Origin: Acinetobacter sp. CS-2
GTDB lineage: Bacteria > Pseudomonadota > Gammaproteobacteria > Pseudomonadales > Moraxellaceae
Length of the DNA: 64,000 bases
NCBI RefSeq assembly: GCF_016599715.1
Contig: NZ_CP067019.1
Location: forward strand, 2,666,001 to 2,730,000
Direction of reading: 5' to 3'
Shown here: positions 27,909-36,538 of the stretch, piece by piece
Layout: each line of letters begins with the position of its first letter
Position numbering within the stretch: the first letter of the stretch is position 1
The notes under the pieces: generated by a model
What the model saw: only the letters and a program-made list of their open reading frames with translations
Database searches by the model: none
What the model was told of the DNA's origin: nothing
Translations under genes and position numbers: made by a program

Positions 27909-28829
27909 TTATTCAGGATCGACGACAGAAAATAAACCGGTAGACAGGTAGCGGTCACCACGGTCACAAACGATGCAGACAATTACAGCGCCCGGATTTT
28001 CTTCCGCCAGTTTAATGGAAGCCCACACGGCACCGCCTGATGAGGTTCCGGCACTGATGCCTTCTTTGCGCGCCAATTGACGTGCAGTTTTTTCTGCTTC
28101 AATTTGCGGAATATCGATAATGCGGTCAACACGTTTCGGATCAAAAATGGTAGGCAGATATTCTTGTGGCCAGCGACGGATACCGGCAATATTGGAACCT
28201 TCCGAAGGTTGCAAACCGACAATTTGAATATCCGGATTCTGTTCTTTTAAGTATTTTGAAATCCCCATAATCGTGCCTGTGGTTCCCATAGAACTGACGA
28301 AATGGGTAATTTTACCGCCAGTTTGTTGCCAGATTTCCGGACCAGTCGTCCGGTAATGGGCATCCACATTGTCCGGGTTGCCAAACTGGTTCAAGACCAG
28401 TCCTTTCCCTTCTTTTTGCATTTGCAGCGCCATATCACGCGCCTGTTCCATATTTTCAGACTCGATCAGCTCGGCGCCATAAGCACGCATGGCATCTTTG
28501 CGTTCCTGACTTGAACCTGCAGGCATAATGAGTTTCATTTTATAGCCACGCATGGCAGCCACCATCGCCAAGGCAATTCCCGTATTTCCACTGGTCGCTT
28601 CAATCAATGTATCGCCTGGCTTGATTTGACCACGTTTTTCAGCCTGCATAATCATATTATACGCTGGGCGGTCTTTTACCGAACCTGCAGGATTGTTTCC
28701 TTCAAGTTTAGCCAATACTGTTGCTTGAGTATGACTTGCCAAACGTTGTAAACGCACCAGAGGAGTTTTTCCTACATAGTGGTCCAGTAAAAATTCGTCA
28801 GCTTGGAAATCAGGGGTAGTATTACTCAT
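27909..28829 (-). CDS. cysM: Cysteine synthase B
   Basis: The protein has 306 residues from the ATG at 28829 (M-S-N-T). The PLP lysine lies in GNNPAGSVKDRPAYNMI (about residue 45). The substrate loop is EATSGNTGIALAMVAAMRGY and the phosphate loop region SSMGTTGTIMGISKYL. The C-terminal SAGTSSGGAVWAS is typical. CysM is chosen over CysK because of NNPAGSVKDR and of the short C-terminal end. It makes cysteine from O-acetylserine with sulfide or thiosulfate. It is divergent from the histidine kinase gene, with 153 bases between. Confidence 0.93.
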   Translation of the reverse strand: MSNTTPDFQADEFLLDHYVGKTPLVRLQRLASHTQATVLAKLEGNNPAGSVKDRPAYNMIMQAEKRGQIKPGDTLIEATSGNTGIALAMVAAMRGYKMKLIMPAGSSQERKDAMRAYGAELIESENMEQARDMALQMQKEGKGLVLNQFGNPDNVDAHYRTTGPEIWQQTGGKITHFVSSMGTTGTIMGISKYLKEQNPDIQIVGLQPSEGSNIAGIRRWPQEYLPTIFDPKRVDRIIDIPQIEAEKTARQLARKEGISAGTSSGGAVWASIKLAEENPGAVIVCIVCDRGDRYLSTGLFSVVDPE

Positions 28830-28982
28830 TATTTGCACCTATATCGAGGTGCGCCTATTGTATGAAAAAATGCTTCCTCCTGCACCCATTTAGCAGGCTT
28901 TTTATTGAAAGTGATTAAAGCACAGCCAGTTTTAAATAAAGCGTGCTAATATGCAAAGCATAGGGAATCAACTGCTTTAACC

Positions 28983-31793
28983 ATGTCAAATATCAATAAA
29001 AAGTTATTTAAGCGTCTACACTTAAATCATGCTTATGGACAACTCATCGCCATGATTTTTGTCCCCATTATGGTTTTGGCATGTGTGGGGGCATTGCTGG
29101 TTTTATCCGAAACATCCAATGCCTCACGTGCGCAGCAACGTCAGATGGCCATTGCGATTGTGACCCGCTATCAGCTTACCGCCGAAGCTGCATTCGATCT
29201 GCTCAACCGCTATCCCTGGCAATATGATCAGGCCCGTAATACCCTGCAGGTGATGCTGGATGAAAAACATCTCATTCGTGCCGCAATTATTGATCCCCAA
29301 GGCAGAAACCGTTTAAGTATTGGTTTTCAAGACCAGGAAGCCTGGCCCAAGATTGACGCTAAAGCCGATTTTGTTGGTCCTATCCTGCATAATCACAATC
29401 ATATCTATGCCTTAAAAATTAATGAACATACCGATAACCCGGCCAGACTGGTGATTGAGCTGGATAACCAGCCCCTGGAAATTGCCCATTACCGGGTCAT
29501 GATTGTACTGATTGCCACCGGCCTGCTGACTTTATTGCTACTGTTACTGTGCCTGAATTTCTATTCACGGCGCTGGATTGCGCCGATGTACGAAATCCGG
29601 ATGCAGTTACAGCGCCTGAATGCTGACACCCTTGATCAGCACATGGTGATTAACAGTACTGGTGAATTGCGTTTATTGCAGCGTGATATTGCCAACGTGG
29701 TGAAACGCCTGCACTTCAGCTTCCTGGAACTCAAAGAACATACCGAACAGACTGAAGATGATTTGCGCCGTACCCTAGACACCCTGGAAGTGCAAAACAT
29801 TACCTATCGTCAGGCACGCGACCAGGCGATTTCTGCCAACCAGTCCAAGTCGGTGTTTCTGGCCAATATCAGTCATGAACTGCGTACTCCCTTGAACAGT
29901 ATTGATGGCTTTATTCATTTATTGCTGCGTCAAGGCAACCTGAGCAATGAACAAAACCTGTATTTGCAAACCATTCGTAAATCATCTGCCCATTTGTTGG
30001 CGCTGATTAATGATGTGTTGGATTTCTCCAAGATTGATGCCGGCAAACTGGAACTGGAAACAGCCCCCTTTGATCTGGAAGAAGCGATTTTTGACGTGAT
30101 GGATATGCTCTCGCCATTAGCAGCACAGAAGCATATCGATATGGCCTTTTATTATGCTGATAATGTGCCGACACAAGTGATTGGCGATGCCTTACGCTTC
30201 AAGCAGATTCTGACCAACCTGATCTCCAATGCCATCAAGTTCACTCCCGATGGCGAAATTATTGTCCGTGCCCGCATGGAACATGATGATATCGGGCAAT
30301 GTTTATTACACTTTAGCGTGCAGGACAGCGGCATTGGCCTCAGTGGTACGGACCGGAAAAAACTGTTTGAATCATTCTCGCAAGGTGATGCTTCGGTGAC
30401 CCGTCAATTTGGCGGCACCGGACTTGGCCTGGCCATTTCCAAACAGCTGGTGCATTTGATGCAGGGGCAAATTGGCTTTGAAGACAACCAGGAACGCGCG
30501 CCGACTGAAAAAGGCTCAACCTTCTGGTTTACCGCCATGTTTGTGGTGGATGAAGAGATTGAAATTGTACATCCGCACTTTGAACAAATGCAGGTGGTTT
30601 CCTATTTATCCCATCCTGCAACCGCCAACATTTTGCGCCATTATCTGGAAAATTATGGTGTGCATCATGTCGAAACCGGCTCGATTCTGGACCTGTTCAG
30701 CCAGCTGAATAAATTCTCGAATAACGATGAAAATACCTGGCTGATTGTCGACCATAGCGGCGATGGCGAAGCCCTGCTGAAAGAAATCCGTCAACGCTAC
30801 CATGGCAATATTGCCGTGTATGGCTACCAGATGGTGCTCGATCCAAGCATGCTGAATGAATACCGGGCCCGTCCACTGTATCAACCACTCAGCCGTAGTG
30901 CCTTGATTCAGCTGCTCAGCAATCAGCCTGTTTTCGAACAGGATGTACATGAAGAATTTAATGGACAGGGTCTGCATATATTGGCAGTGGATGACCATTT
31001 ACCGAACCTGATTGTTCTGGAAGCACTACTTGCAGAATTAAATGTCACCACCACCAAGGCCTTAAGCGGCCAGGAAGCCATTGAAATTATTCAGCAGCGC
31101 ATCGAACAGGAATTGCCTGCATTTGATGTGGTGTTTATGGATATTCAAATGCCGGTAATGTCCGGCATTGATACCACCCGTGCCATTCGCTCGCTAGAGT
31201 CGACCTTGGAAAATCATAAACGCCTGCCGATTATTGCCCTGACTGCACATGCCCTGGCTGATGAAAAACAAAAACTGTTGCAGGTCGGTATGGACGATTA
31301 CGTCACCAAACCGATTCAGATGGAACAGATTATTCAGATTCTGACCCACTGGACTTCGGAAAGCTTTAAAAAGGCTAAAAGTATAGAGAAGTCCATTCTG
31401 ATTGAAGCGCTCGACCCGCATATTCTGGATTGGCAACAAAGCCTGCAACTGGCAGCCAATAAAGAAGATCTGGCCATCGATTTACTAAAAATGCTGATCG
31501 ACAGTTTCCCGATGGAACTGGATGAAATGCAACAGTTGATTGAAATGGAAGATTTCCCGCAACTGGAACATGTGCTGCACCGTTTATATGGGGCAACCCG
31601 TTATGTAGGTGTTCCTCGCCTTCAGGAAGTCACCGGTGGATTCGAACAGTTTGTTTCTGCTTTACGTAAAGAACGCCGCAAGGCGGATGAAGCCTTTATT
31701 CAGGAAACCCTGAAACGCTTTGATGAATTACAGTCGGTCATTCAGCAGGTTGAACAGGCCTCCCAGCAAATTTTAAACAGACCAGGGATCTGA
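28983..31793 (+). CDS. barA: Hybrid sensor histidine kinase BarA/GacS
   Basis: The protein has 936 residues. Membrane helices at about 21-43 and 168-190 enclose a small periplasmic sensor. A HAMP region and a coiled coil follow. The HisKA box FLANISHELRTPLNS holds the phospho-His (about 297). The ATPase domain has NLISNAIKFTPDGE and FGGTGLGLAISKQL. A first degenerate receiver is followed by a true receiver with VFMDIQMPVMSG (Asp about 720). The C-terminal Hpt domain has VLHRLYGATRYVGVPRL (His about 866). This is the full BarA/GacS layout; in Acinetobacter it pairs with response regulator GacA, which is not in the window. Confidence 0.93.
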   Translation: MSNINKKLFKRLHLNHAYGQLIAMIFVPIMVLACVGALLVLSETSNASRAQQRQMAIAIVTRYQLTAEAAFDLLNRYPWQYDQARNTLQVMLDEKHLIRAAIIDPQGRNRLSIGFQDQEAWPKIDAKADFVGPILHNHNHIYALKINEHTDNPARLVIELDNQPLEIAHYRVMIVLIATGLLTLLLLLLCLNFYSRRWIAPMYEIRMQLQRLNADTLDQHMVINSTGELRLLQRDIANVVKRLHFSFLELKEHTEQTEDDLRRTLDTLEVQNITYRQARDQAISANQSKSVFLANISHELRTPLNSIDGFIHLLLRQGNLSNEQNLYLQTIRKSSAHLLALINDVLDFSKIDAGKLELETAPFDLEEAIFDVMDMLSPLAAQKHIDMAFYYADNVPTQVIGDALRFKQILTNLISNAIKFTPDGEIIVRARMEHDDIGQCLLHFSVQDSGIGLSGTDRKKLFESFSQGDASVTRQFGGTGLGLAISKQLVHLMQGQIGFEDNQERAPTEKGSTFWFTAMFVVDEEIEIVHPHFEQMQVVSYLSHPATANILRHYLENYGVHHVETGSILDLFSQLNKFSNNDENTWLIVDHSGDGEALLKEIRQRYHGNIAVYGYQMVLDPSMLNEYRARPLYQPLSRSALIQLLSNQPVFEQDVHEEFNGQGLHILAVDDHLPNLIVLEALLAELNVTTTKALSGQEAIEIIQQRIEQELPAFDVVFMDIQMPVMSGIDTTRAIRSLESTLENHKRLPIIALTAHALADEKQKLLQVGMDDYVTKPIQMEQIIQILTHWTSESFKKAKSIEKSILIEALDPHILDWQQSLQLAANKEDLAIDLLKMLIDSFPMELDEMQQLIEMEDFPQLEHVLHRLYGATRYVGVPRLQEVTGGFEQFVSALRKERRKADEAFIQETLKRFDELQSVIQQVEQASQQILNRPGI

Positions 31794-31816
31794 TCAGGAG
31801 TTATCTGAATGTTGAA

Positions 31817-31842
31817 AGTCACGTCTATCTTTAGATGTGACT
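31817..31842 (+). terminator. Possible terminator after barA/gacS
   Basis: AGTCACGTCT, loop ATCTTT, AGATGTGACT: a 10-bp stem with one G-T pair. There is no clean T-run after it, so termination is uncertain. Confidence 0.45.
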
Positions 31843-31921
31843 CTGCTGTCATGTATCGCGGCATGTATCAGAGAAATACCCATGTTATGCTCAAAACAAT
31901 AGAAAAATACAGGTCTCTACA

Positions 31922-32710
31922 ATGGCGTTACTTCGCATAGAAAAAAATAATGGCATCGCAACCGTTTCCTTAAACCGTCCAGAAAAGCGTAATGCCATGA
32001 GCTTTGCTTTATTACGCGAACTGGTCAATGCTGCCAAACAAATTAAAAAAGACCGCTCCATCCGCTGTGTCATTTTAACTGGCGAAGCACATGTCTTTAG
32101 TGCCGGCATTGATCTGGCCGATTTAAACGCGCCGAAAAATACCGCTTACGCCGCTTGGGAACTGCTAAAACCGGGACAAAGCCTGTTTCAGAAAGCATTT
32201 CTGATCTGGCAGGAACTGCCTGTTCCCGTTATTGCTGCGATTGAAGGCTATTGTCTGGGTGCCGGTATGCAACTGGCTTTGGCTGCGGATATTCGTATTG
32301 CCCATCCGGACACCAAAATGTCGATTATGGAAAGTCGCTGGGGATTGGTGCCGGACATGGGACTCACCCGTTCCCTTAAAGGCATTATCGGTCTTGATCT
32401 GGCCAAAGAACTGACCTTGACCGGGCGTATTTTTGATGCCAATTATGCCAAACAGATTGGTTTGGTGACACATCTGGATGAATCCCCAATGAGCAAAGCA
32501 CAAGCGATTGCAGAAGAAATGTTGCAACGCTCTCCAGATGCATTGGCGGCCGCTAAACGGGTTCTTGATGCCATGGAACACGAACCGAAAAAATCATTAC
32601 GCCTGGAGAAAATCTGGCAACTGAAATTACTGTTGGGTAAAAACAGTAAATTGGCGCGTAAAAAAGACAAAAACCCGGAAGTTCAGTTTTTACCACGGCA
32701 ATATAAGTAA
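31922..32710 (+). CDS. Enoyl-CoA hydratase/isomerase (crotonase) family protein
   Basis: The protein has 262 residues. The oxyanion-hole segments are VFSAGIDLADLN and GYCLGAGMQLALAADIRIA. MESRWGLVPDMGLTRSLK carries a Glu where crotonases have a catalytic acid, followed by ELTLTGRIFDANYAKQIGLV. Substrate is not evident. It is the first of three closely spaced genes with a beta-hydroxyacid dehydrogenase and an isomerase, suggesting a small catabolic unit, but their link may be only positional. Confidence 0.88.
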   Translation: MALLRIEKNNGIATVSLNRPEKRNAMSFALLRELVNAAKQIKKDRSIRCVILTGEAHVFSAGIDLADLNAPKNTAYAAWELLKPGQSLFQKAFLIWQELPVPVIAAIEGYCLGAGMQLALAADIRIAHPDTKMSIMESRWGLVPDMGLTRSLKGIIGLDLAKELTLTGRIFDANYAKQIGLVTHLDESPMSKAQAIAEEMLQRSPDALAAAKRVLDAMEHEPKKSLRLEKIWQLKLLLGKNSKLARKKDKNPEVQFLPRQYK

Positions 32711-32746
32711 AATAGCGCAATAACAGGATCGTTTAGAGAAAAACAC

Positions 32747-33613
32747 ATGAGTTTTGATCGTAATACAAAAATCGCATTCTTAGGCATGGGGCTGATGGGC
32801 AGCCGCATGGCGACCCGGCTGATTCAAGCCGGTTTTGAAGTGGCTGTATGGAACAGAACAGCATCCGCCTGTGACGTGCTGATTGATATGGGTGCTACTG
32901 GCCTAGACTTGCAAGAGATTGGGCAATATCCGGTGATTCTGACCTGTCTGGCCGATGATGCTGCCGTACAGGCAGTGTTTGATCAAATCCAGAATCAACT
33001 CACTGCTGGTCAAGTGATTGTGGATTTTTCCAGTTTATCTGTGGATAAAACCAAAGCGCTGGCACAGCAGGCACAAACCCATCAAGTGCAATGGATTGAC
33101 TCGCCTGTTTCGGGTGGCACGGTAGGTGCCGAACAGGGCACCTTAGTGATTTTCGCCGGTGGCGATATCAACACCATTCAAAATTTATCGCTGATTTATA
33201 ATGTGCTTTCACAACGCGTGACGCGTATGGGCGAAACAGGTACCGGACAAGCGACCAAAATTTGCAACCAACTTATTGTGGCCGCCAACAGCACCTTGAT
33301 TGCCGAAGCAGTGGCCTTAGCTGGACAAGCCGGTGTAGATACCACCTTGCTTGCTCCTGCTCTTGCCGGTGGTTTTGCTGACTCGAAACCTTTCCAGATT
33401 TTAGCTCCGCGTATGGCAACGCATACTTTTGAGCCGGTGCAATGGAAAGTGCAAACCCTGTCCAAAGACTTAAATAATGCCGTGCAGCTGGCCAAGCAGT
33501 TCAATTTAGATATTCCTGTGGCAAAACAGGCGCTTTCGCAATTGAAAACCCATCAAGATAAAGGCTATGCTGAAACAGATCTGGCGACTGTCATTCAACT
33601 GGTTGAATCTTGA
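32747..33613 (+). CDS. NAD(P)-dependent beta-hydroxyacid dehydrogenase (3-hydroxyisobutyrate dehydrogenase family)
   Basis: The protein has 288 residues. The Rossmann motif is IAFLGMGLMGSRMATRLIQAG (residues about 9-29). Substrate motif DSPVSGGTVGAEQGTL and the catalytic Lys in GQATKICNQLIVAANS are intact. The family includes tartronate-semialdehyde reductase and 3-hydroxyisobutyrate dehydrogenase. The next gene encodes a hydroxypyruvate-isomerase-like protein, which favours the tartronate-semialdehyde role, but no glyoxylate carboligase gene is seen here. Confidence 0.88.
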   Translation: MSFDRNTKIAFLGMGLMGSRMATRLIQAGFEVAVWNRTASACDVLIDMGATGLDLQEIGQYPVILTCLADDAAVQAVFDQIQNQLTAGQVIVDFSSLSVDKTKALAQQAQTHQVQWIDSPVSGGTVGAEQGTLVIFAGGDINTIQNLSLIYNVLSQRVTRMGETGTGQATKICNQLIVAANSTLIAEAVALAGQAGVDTTLLAPALAGGFADSKPFQILAPRMATHTFEPVQWKVQTLSKDLNNAVQLAKQFNLDIPVAKQALSQLKTHQDKGYAETDLATVIQLVES

Positions 33614-33649
33614 GCAGACCATTTTCTTTAACGAGCAAGGAGTAAAGGC

Positions 33650-34444
33650 ATGATTAAGCTGGCGGTCAATTTATCCATGATTTTTACTGAAGTGCCTCTG
33701 ATTGAGCGCTTTGCTCTGGCGCAGGCTCATGGTTTTCAGCATGTAGAAATCCAGTTTCCCTATGAACTCAGCATCGAACAGATTCAGACCCAACTCACTC
33801 TGCACGACCTGAGCTTATGCCTGATTAATGTCCCTGCAGGCGACCTGATGCAAGGCGGTAATGGTCTGGCTGGCGTACCGGGTCAAGAAATTGCATTCCA
33901 TCGTGCCCTGGAAAAGGCAATTCAATACGCCACAGCACTGAATGTATCCAGTGTGAATATTTTGGCCGGTAAGCAACCGCTTGATTCCGATTTGTTGCCT
34001 TGCCTCAATACGCTGGCAAAAAATTTAAAACTGGCGTGTTCCATGTTTGCTGTACACAACATTCAGCCGGTGTTTGAAATGATTAATGGCACCGACATGC
34101 CCCGCTTTCTGGTACAAAATATTGCCCAAGCCCAAGAAATGCTGGAAGCAGTACGACACCCGGCGCTAAAAATGCAATATGACTGCTATCATATGGCGAT
34201 GATGGGTGAAGATGTACTACAGGGCTTAAAGGAAAATATTCAGGATATTGGACACATCCAGTTTGCAGACTGTCCGGGACGTCATCAGCCTGATACTGCA
34301 CAAATTCCCTATGCAGAAATTTTTCAGTGGTTAAACCAAAGTACCTATACAGGTTTCACTGCAGCAGAATACAAGCCACAAGCGCATTCCAGCCATTCTT
34401 TTGCCTGGAAAGATAAATATTTTGCAAAACATCCACAAAGTTAA
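33650..34444 (+). CDS. Hydroxypyruvate isomerase-like TIM-barrel protein
   Basis: The protein has 264 residues, a xylose-isomerase-type TIM barrel. Typical parts are NLSMIFTEVPLIERFALAQAHGF, INVPAGDLMQGGNGLAGVPG, VFEMINGTDMPRFLVQN with a metal Glu, MQYDCYHMAMMGEDV with Asp and His, HIQFADCPGRHQPD and the C-terminal AAEYKPQ with a Glu. This agrees with the Hyi family. GGAG at 33640-33643 precedes the ATG. It follows the dehydrogenase gene by 36 bases. Substrate identity beyond the family is inferred. Confidence 0.88.
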   Translation: MIKLAVNLSMIFTEVPLIERFALAQAHGFQHVEIQFPYELSIEQIQTQLTLHDLSLCLINVPAGDLMQGGNGLAGVPGQEIAFHRALEKAIQYATALNVSSVNILAGKQPLDSDLLPCLNTLAKNLKLACSMFAVHNIQPVFEMINGTDMPRFLVQNIAQAQEMLEAVRHPALKMQYDCYHMAMMGEDVLQGLKENIQDIGHIQFADCPGRHQPDTAQIPYAEIFQWLNQSTYTGFTAAEYKPQAHSSHSFAWKDKYFAKHPQS

Positions 34445-34521
34445 ATTATGAACAGATTTGAAATTCAGCCCCAAAACCGCTATATTACACAGTGAGATAT
34501 TGTCCGGAAATTAAACCTTTT

Positions 34522-34923
34522 ATGAATTTAGAACCATCGCCCAGCGCTTCTAATTCTCTCGAACACGCAATGAATGCTCATGCTAACGATGTACAAGCTT
34601 GCTTAAAAGTTGTACATGAAGCCCTATTAGATGTAAAAGCAAAAGATATTCTAGAACTTGATGTCAGCTCAATCAGCAATGTGGCAGATGCCATGGTCAT
34701 TGCCAGCGGCACATCAACCCGTCATATTAAAGCCCTTGCAGACAATGTTGCTGAAGAAGCACGTAAAGCGGGTTTCCGCCCTCTCGGCGTTGAAGGTGAA
34801 CGTGATGCCGAATGGATCCTGATCGATCTTGGGTTTGTTGTAGTTCATGTCATGCTTCCAACAGCACGTAAATTTTACGATCTGGAAAGCTTATGGCGCG
34901 CAACTCCAGAATCAGTAGCCTAA
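34522..34923 (+). CDS. rsfS: Ribosomal silencing factor RsfS
   Basis: The protein has 133 residues from the ATG at 34522; a GTG at 34492 is in frame but adds non-family residues. The RsfS/Iojap motif is VIASGTSTRHIKALADNV, then GVEGERDAEWILIDLGFVVVHVML and RKFYDLESLW. It binds ribosomal protein L14 and blocks subunit joining when nutrients are low. A strong terminator follows at 34931. Its usual partners nadD and rlmH are not next to it here. Confidence 0.95.
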   Translation: MNLEPSPSASNSLEHAMNAHANDVQACLKVVHEALLDVKAKDILELDVSSISNVADAMVIASGTSTRHIKALADNVAEEARKAGFRPLGVEGERDAEWILIDLGFVVVHVMLPTARKFYDLESLWRATPESVA

Positions 34924-34930
34924 ATAAACT

Positions 34931-34958
34931 AAAAAAGCGACCTTCAGGTCGCTTTTTT
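34931..34958 (+). terminator. Rho-independent terminator after rsfS
   Basis: AAAAAAGCGACC, loop TTCA, GGTCGCTTTTTT. A perfect 12-bp stem whose right arm ends in a T-run. Confidence 0.92.
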
Positions 34959-35067
34959 AGTGCTGCTGTTTTTAGGATGCCCAGCCTAAACTTAAGACTG
35001 AACATGCATTCAATCAAGATTGCTGCCAACTATAGCCAAATACTTAAAAATATAGAACAATAGAAAC

Positions 35068-35373
35068 ATGGGATATTCAAAAGATTTTAAAGACAAAGTC
35101 ATAGAAATTATGACTAGAGATAAAATGTCTGTGCGAAAAGCAGCACAGCATTTTAACGTCTGTATACAGACGATTCAGAATTGGAAAAAGTCCACTGTAA
35201 CTAAACCTATTCCTGGTCGCCCAGCTAAAATTAGCAAAGAGCAAATATTGAATGATGTTGAACAATATCCCGATGATTACATCAGTGAACGGGCAGAACG
35301 TTTTGGTGTCAGTACACATGCAGTATTTAATGCGCTACATGCTGCAGGAATATCGCGTAAAAAAAGACGTTAA
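35068..35373 (+). CDS. IS630 transposase, N-terminal (HTH) frame
   Basis: The protein has 101 residues. The helix-turn-helix part reads SVRKAAQHFNVCIQTIQNWKK, with a second DNA-binding helix region (FGVSTHAVFNALHAAG). It ends in KKRR just past a run of seven A (35359-35365), where a -1 slip would join the catalytic frame. IS630 elements of this type make the full transposase by such a frameshift. Confidence 0.88.
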   Translation: MGYSKDFKDKVIEIMTRDKMSVRKAAQHFNVCIQTIQNWKKSTVTKPIPGRPAKISKEQILNDVEQYPDDYISERAERFGVSTHAVFNALHAAGISRKKRR

Positions 35374-35906
35374 AGCACCCTAAAGCAGATCAAAATCAAC
35401 GTCGGCAATTTCAGAACTTGATTGAATGTTTAGAACAACAATTACCACTGGTTTATATCGATGAAAGTGGTTTTCAAAGCGAAAGTACGAGATCGCATAG
35501 TTATAGCCCTAAAGGAGCGCGAGCTGAAGCTGAATTTAACTGGCAGTTAAAAAATTGTAGCAATGCGATTGGCGCATTAATCGAAAATAGATTGCTTACA
35601 GTTGGAGTATTTGATTGTTCAGTGAATACCGAGGTATTTGAATGCTGGATTGAACAGGATTTATTGCCAAAGCTGAAAAAAACCAGTGTATTGATTATGG
35701 ATAATGCCACCTTTCACAAAGGAACAAGGCTTCAGGAGTTGATACGTTGTGCAGGCCATTACATTGTGTGGCTTCCTAAATATAGCCCGGACTTAAATCC
35801 TATAGAAAAAATGTGGTCACGAGTAAAAATGATTCGCAATAAATTTAGAGTTAAAGATATTGATAAATTGTTTAAAGATTACTGTAATGATTTATTTAGT
35901 ATTTAG
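35361..35906 (+). CDS. IS630 transposase, catalytic (DDE) frame, expressed by -1 frameshift
   Basis: Given from the slip site, since the frame has no convincing own start upstream of the ATG at 35418. After the slip the protein reads KKTLKHPKADQNQRRQF, the usual joining phrase of IS630 transposases. The catalytic triad is Asp in VYIDESGFQSE, Asp in VLIMDNATFHKG and Glu in YSPDLNPIEKMWSRVK. It looks intact. Confidence 0.85.
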   Translation, partial: KKTLKHPKADQNQRRQFQNLIECLEQQLPLVYIDESGFQSESTRSHSYSPKGARAEAEFNWQLKNCSNAIGALIENRLLTVGVFDCSVNTEVFECWIEQDLLPKLKKTSVLIMDNATFHKGTRLQELIRCAGHYIVWLPKYSPDLNPIEKMWSRVKMIRNKFRVKDIDKLFKDYCNDLFSI

Positions 35907-36517
35907 CTATATAATAAATGATGTAAATCCACGGACGGATATTTGTTCTTGATATCCATTTTCACCCGCGCATAGACCTGATCGGCTTTACTTGGGCCAT
36001 AAAATTCGCAATAGCATTCATATGATGCAGTAATCACCTGAGCATAACTGGTGAGCGGTAAACATTCTGCAAAAGCAGCGTCATTCAGATTTGCAGATTT
36101 CTCAATCGCAATGCCCAAGGCTTGGACATGATTTTTAACTTCCGCATTAAAATCATTCAGATCAGCTCTAGCTACTGTCTGTAGCACGCCATTAATCAAA
36201 TCAAAAAAAGCATCGGCAAAATCGGCTGAAATCAGCACCTCCATTTGCACTTTCGGCTGGGTATCCAGTAGTACCTGTTTTTCAACCGCCGACATCTCAC
36301 ATAACACCTGTTTCAACATTTCTTTGCGATGAATACGCAATTCATCGGTATTGCAAATGTCATTCATAAAACGATTGAGTACAAATGAAGGTTTGTCGCC
36401 ATACTCCTGTTCCCAGTAACTCAATACCCGTTCCAGTACAGTTCCTTGCAAATAATGACTTAAACCGCGTTCAATCGCCTGTTTCTTTTGCATCACAGTG
36501 AGTAATTCATTTGGCAT
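35903..36517 (-). CDS. Conserved hypothetical protein, stop codon altered by the IS630 insertion
   Basis: The protein has 204 residues, mostly helical, with no signal peptide or membrane helix. I do not recognise a domain. It lies 21 bases after the ammonium transporter gene on the same strand and is probably co-transcribed. The IS630 element entered the TA of the original TAG stop. The gene now reads two extra residues (Tyr-Ser) before a TAA inside the IS, so the protein ends ...HHLLYS in place of ...HHLL. Function is probably intact. A link to nitrogen use is suggested only by position. Confidence 0.8.
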   Translation of the reverse strand: MPNELLTVMQKKQAIERGLSHYLQGTVLERVLSYWEQEYGDKPSFVLNRFMNDICNTDELRIHRKEMLKQVLCEMSAVEKQVLLDTQPKVQMEVLISADFADAFFDLINGVLQTVARADLNDFNAEVKNHVQALGIAIEKSANLNDAAFAECLPLTSYAQVITASYECYCEFYGPSKADQVYARVKMDIKNKYPSVDLHHLLYS

Positions 36518-36538
36518 AGCGAAACTCCCCTTCTTGGT

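Larger units (their letters stand above)
35033..35909 (+). mobile_element. IS630-family insertion sequence (877 bp)
   Basis: The left end TAGCCAAATACTTAA (35033) matches the reverse complement of the right end TAGCTAAATACTAAA (ending 35909) at 12-13 of 15 positions. TA dinucleotides at 35031-35032 and 35910-35911 give the TA target duplication typical of the IS630/mariner group. The element encloses a two-frame transposase. It sits between rsfS and the 204-codon gene whose stop codon it entered. Confidence 0.85.
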
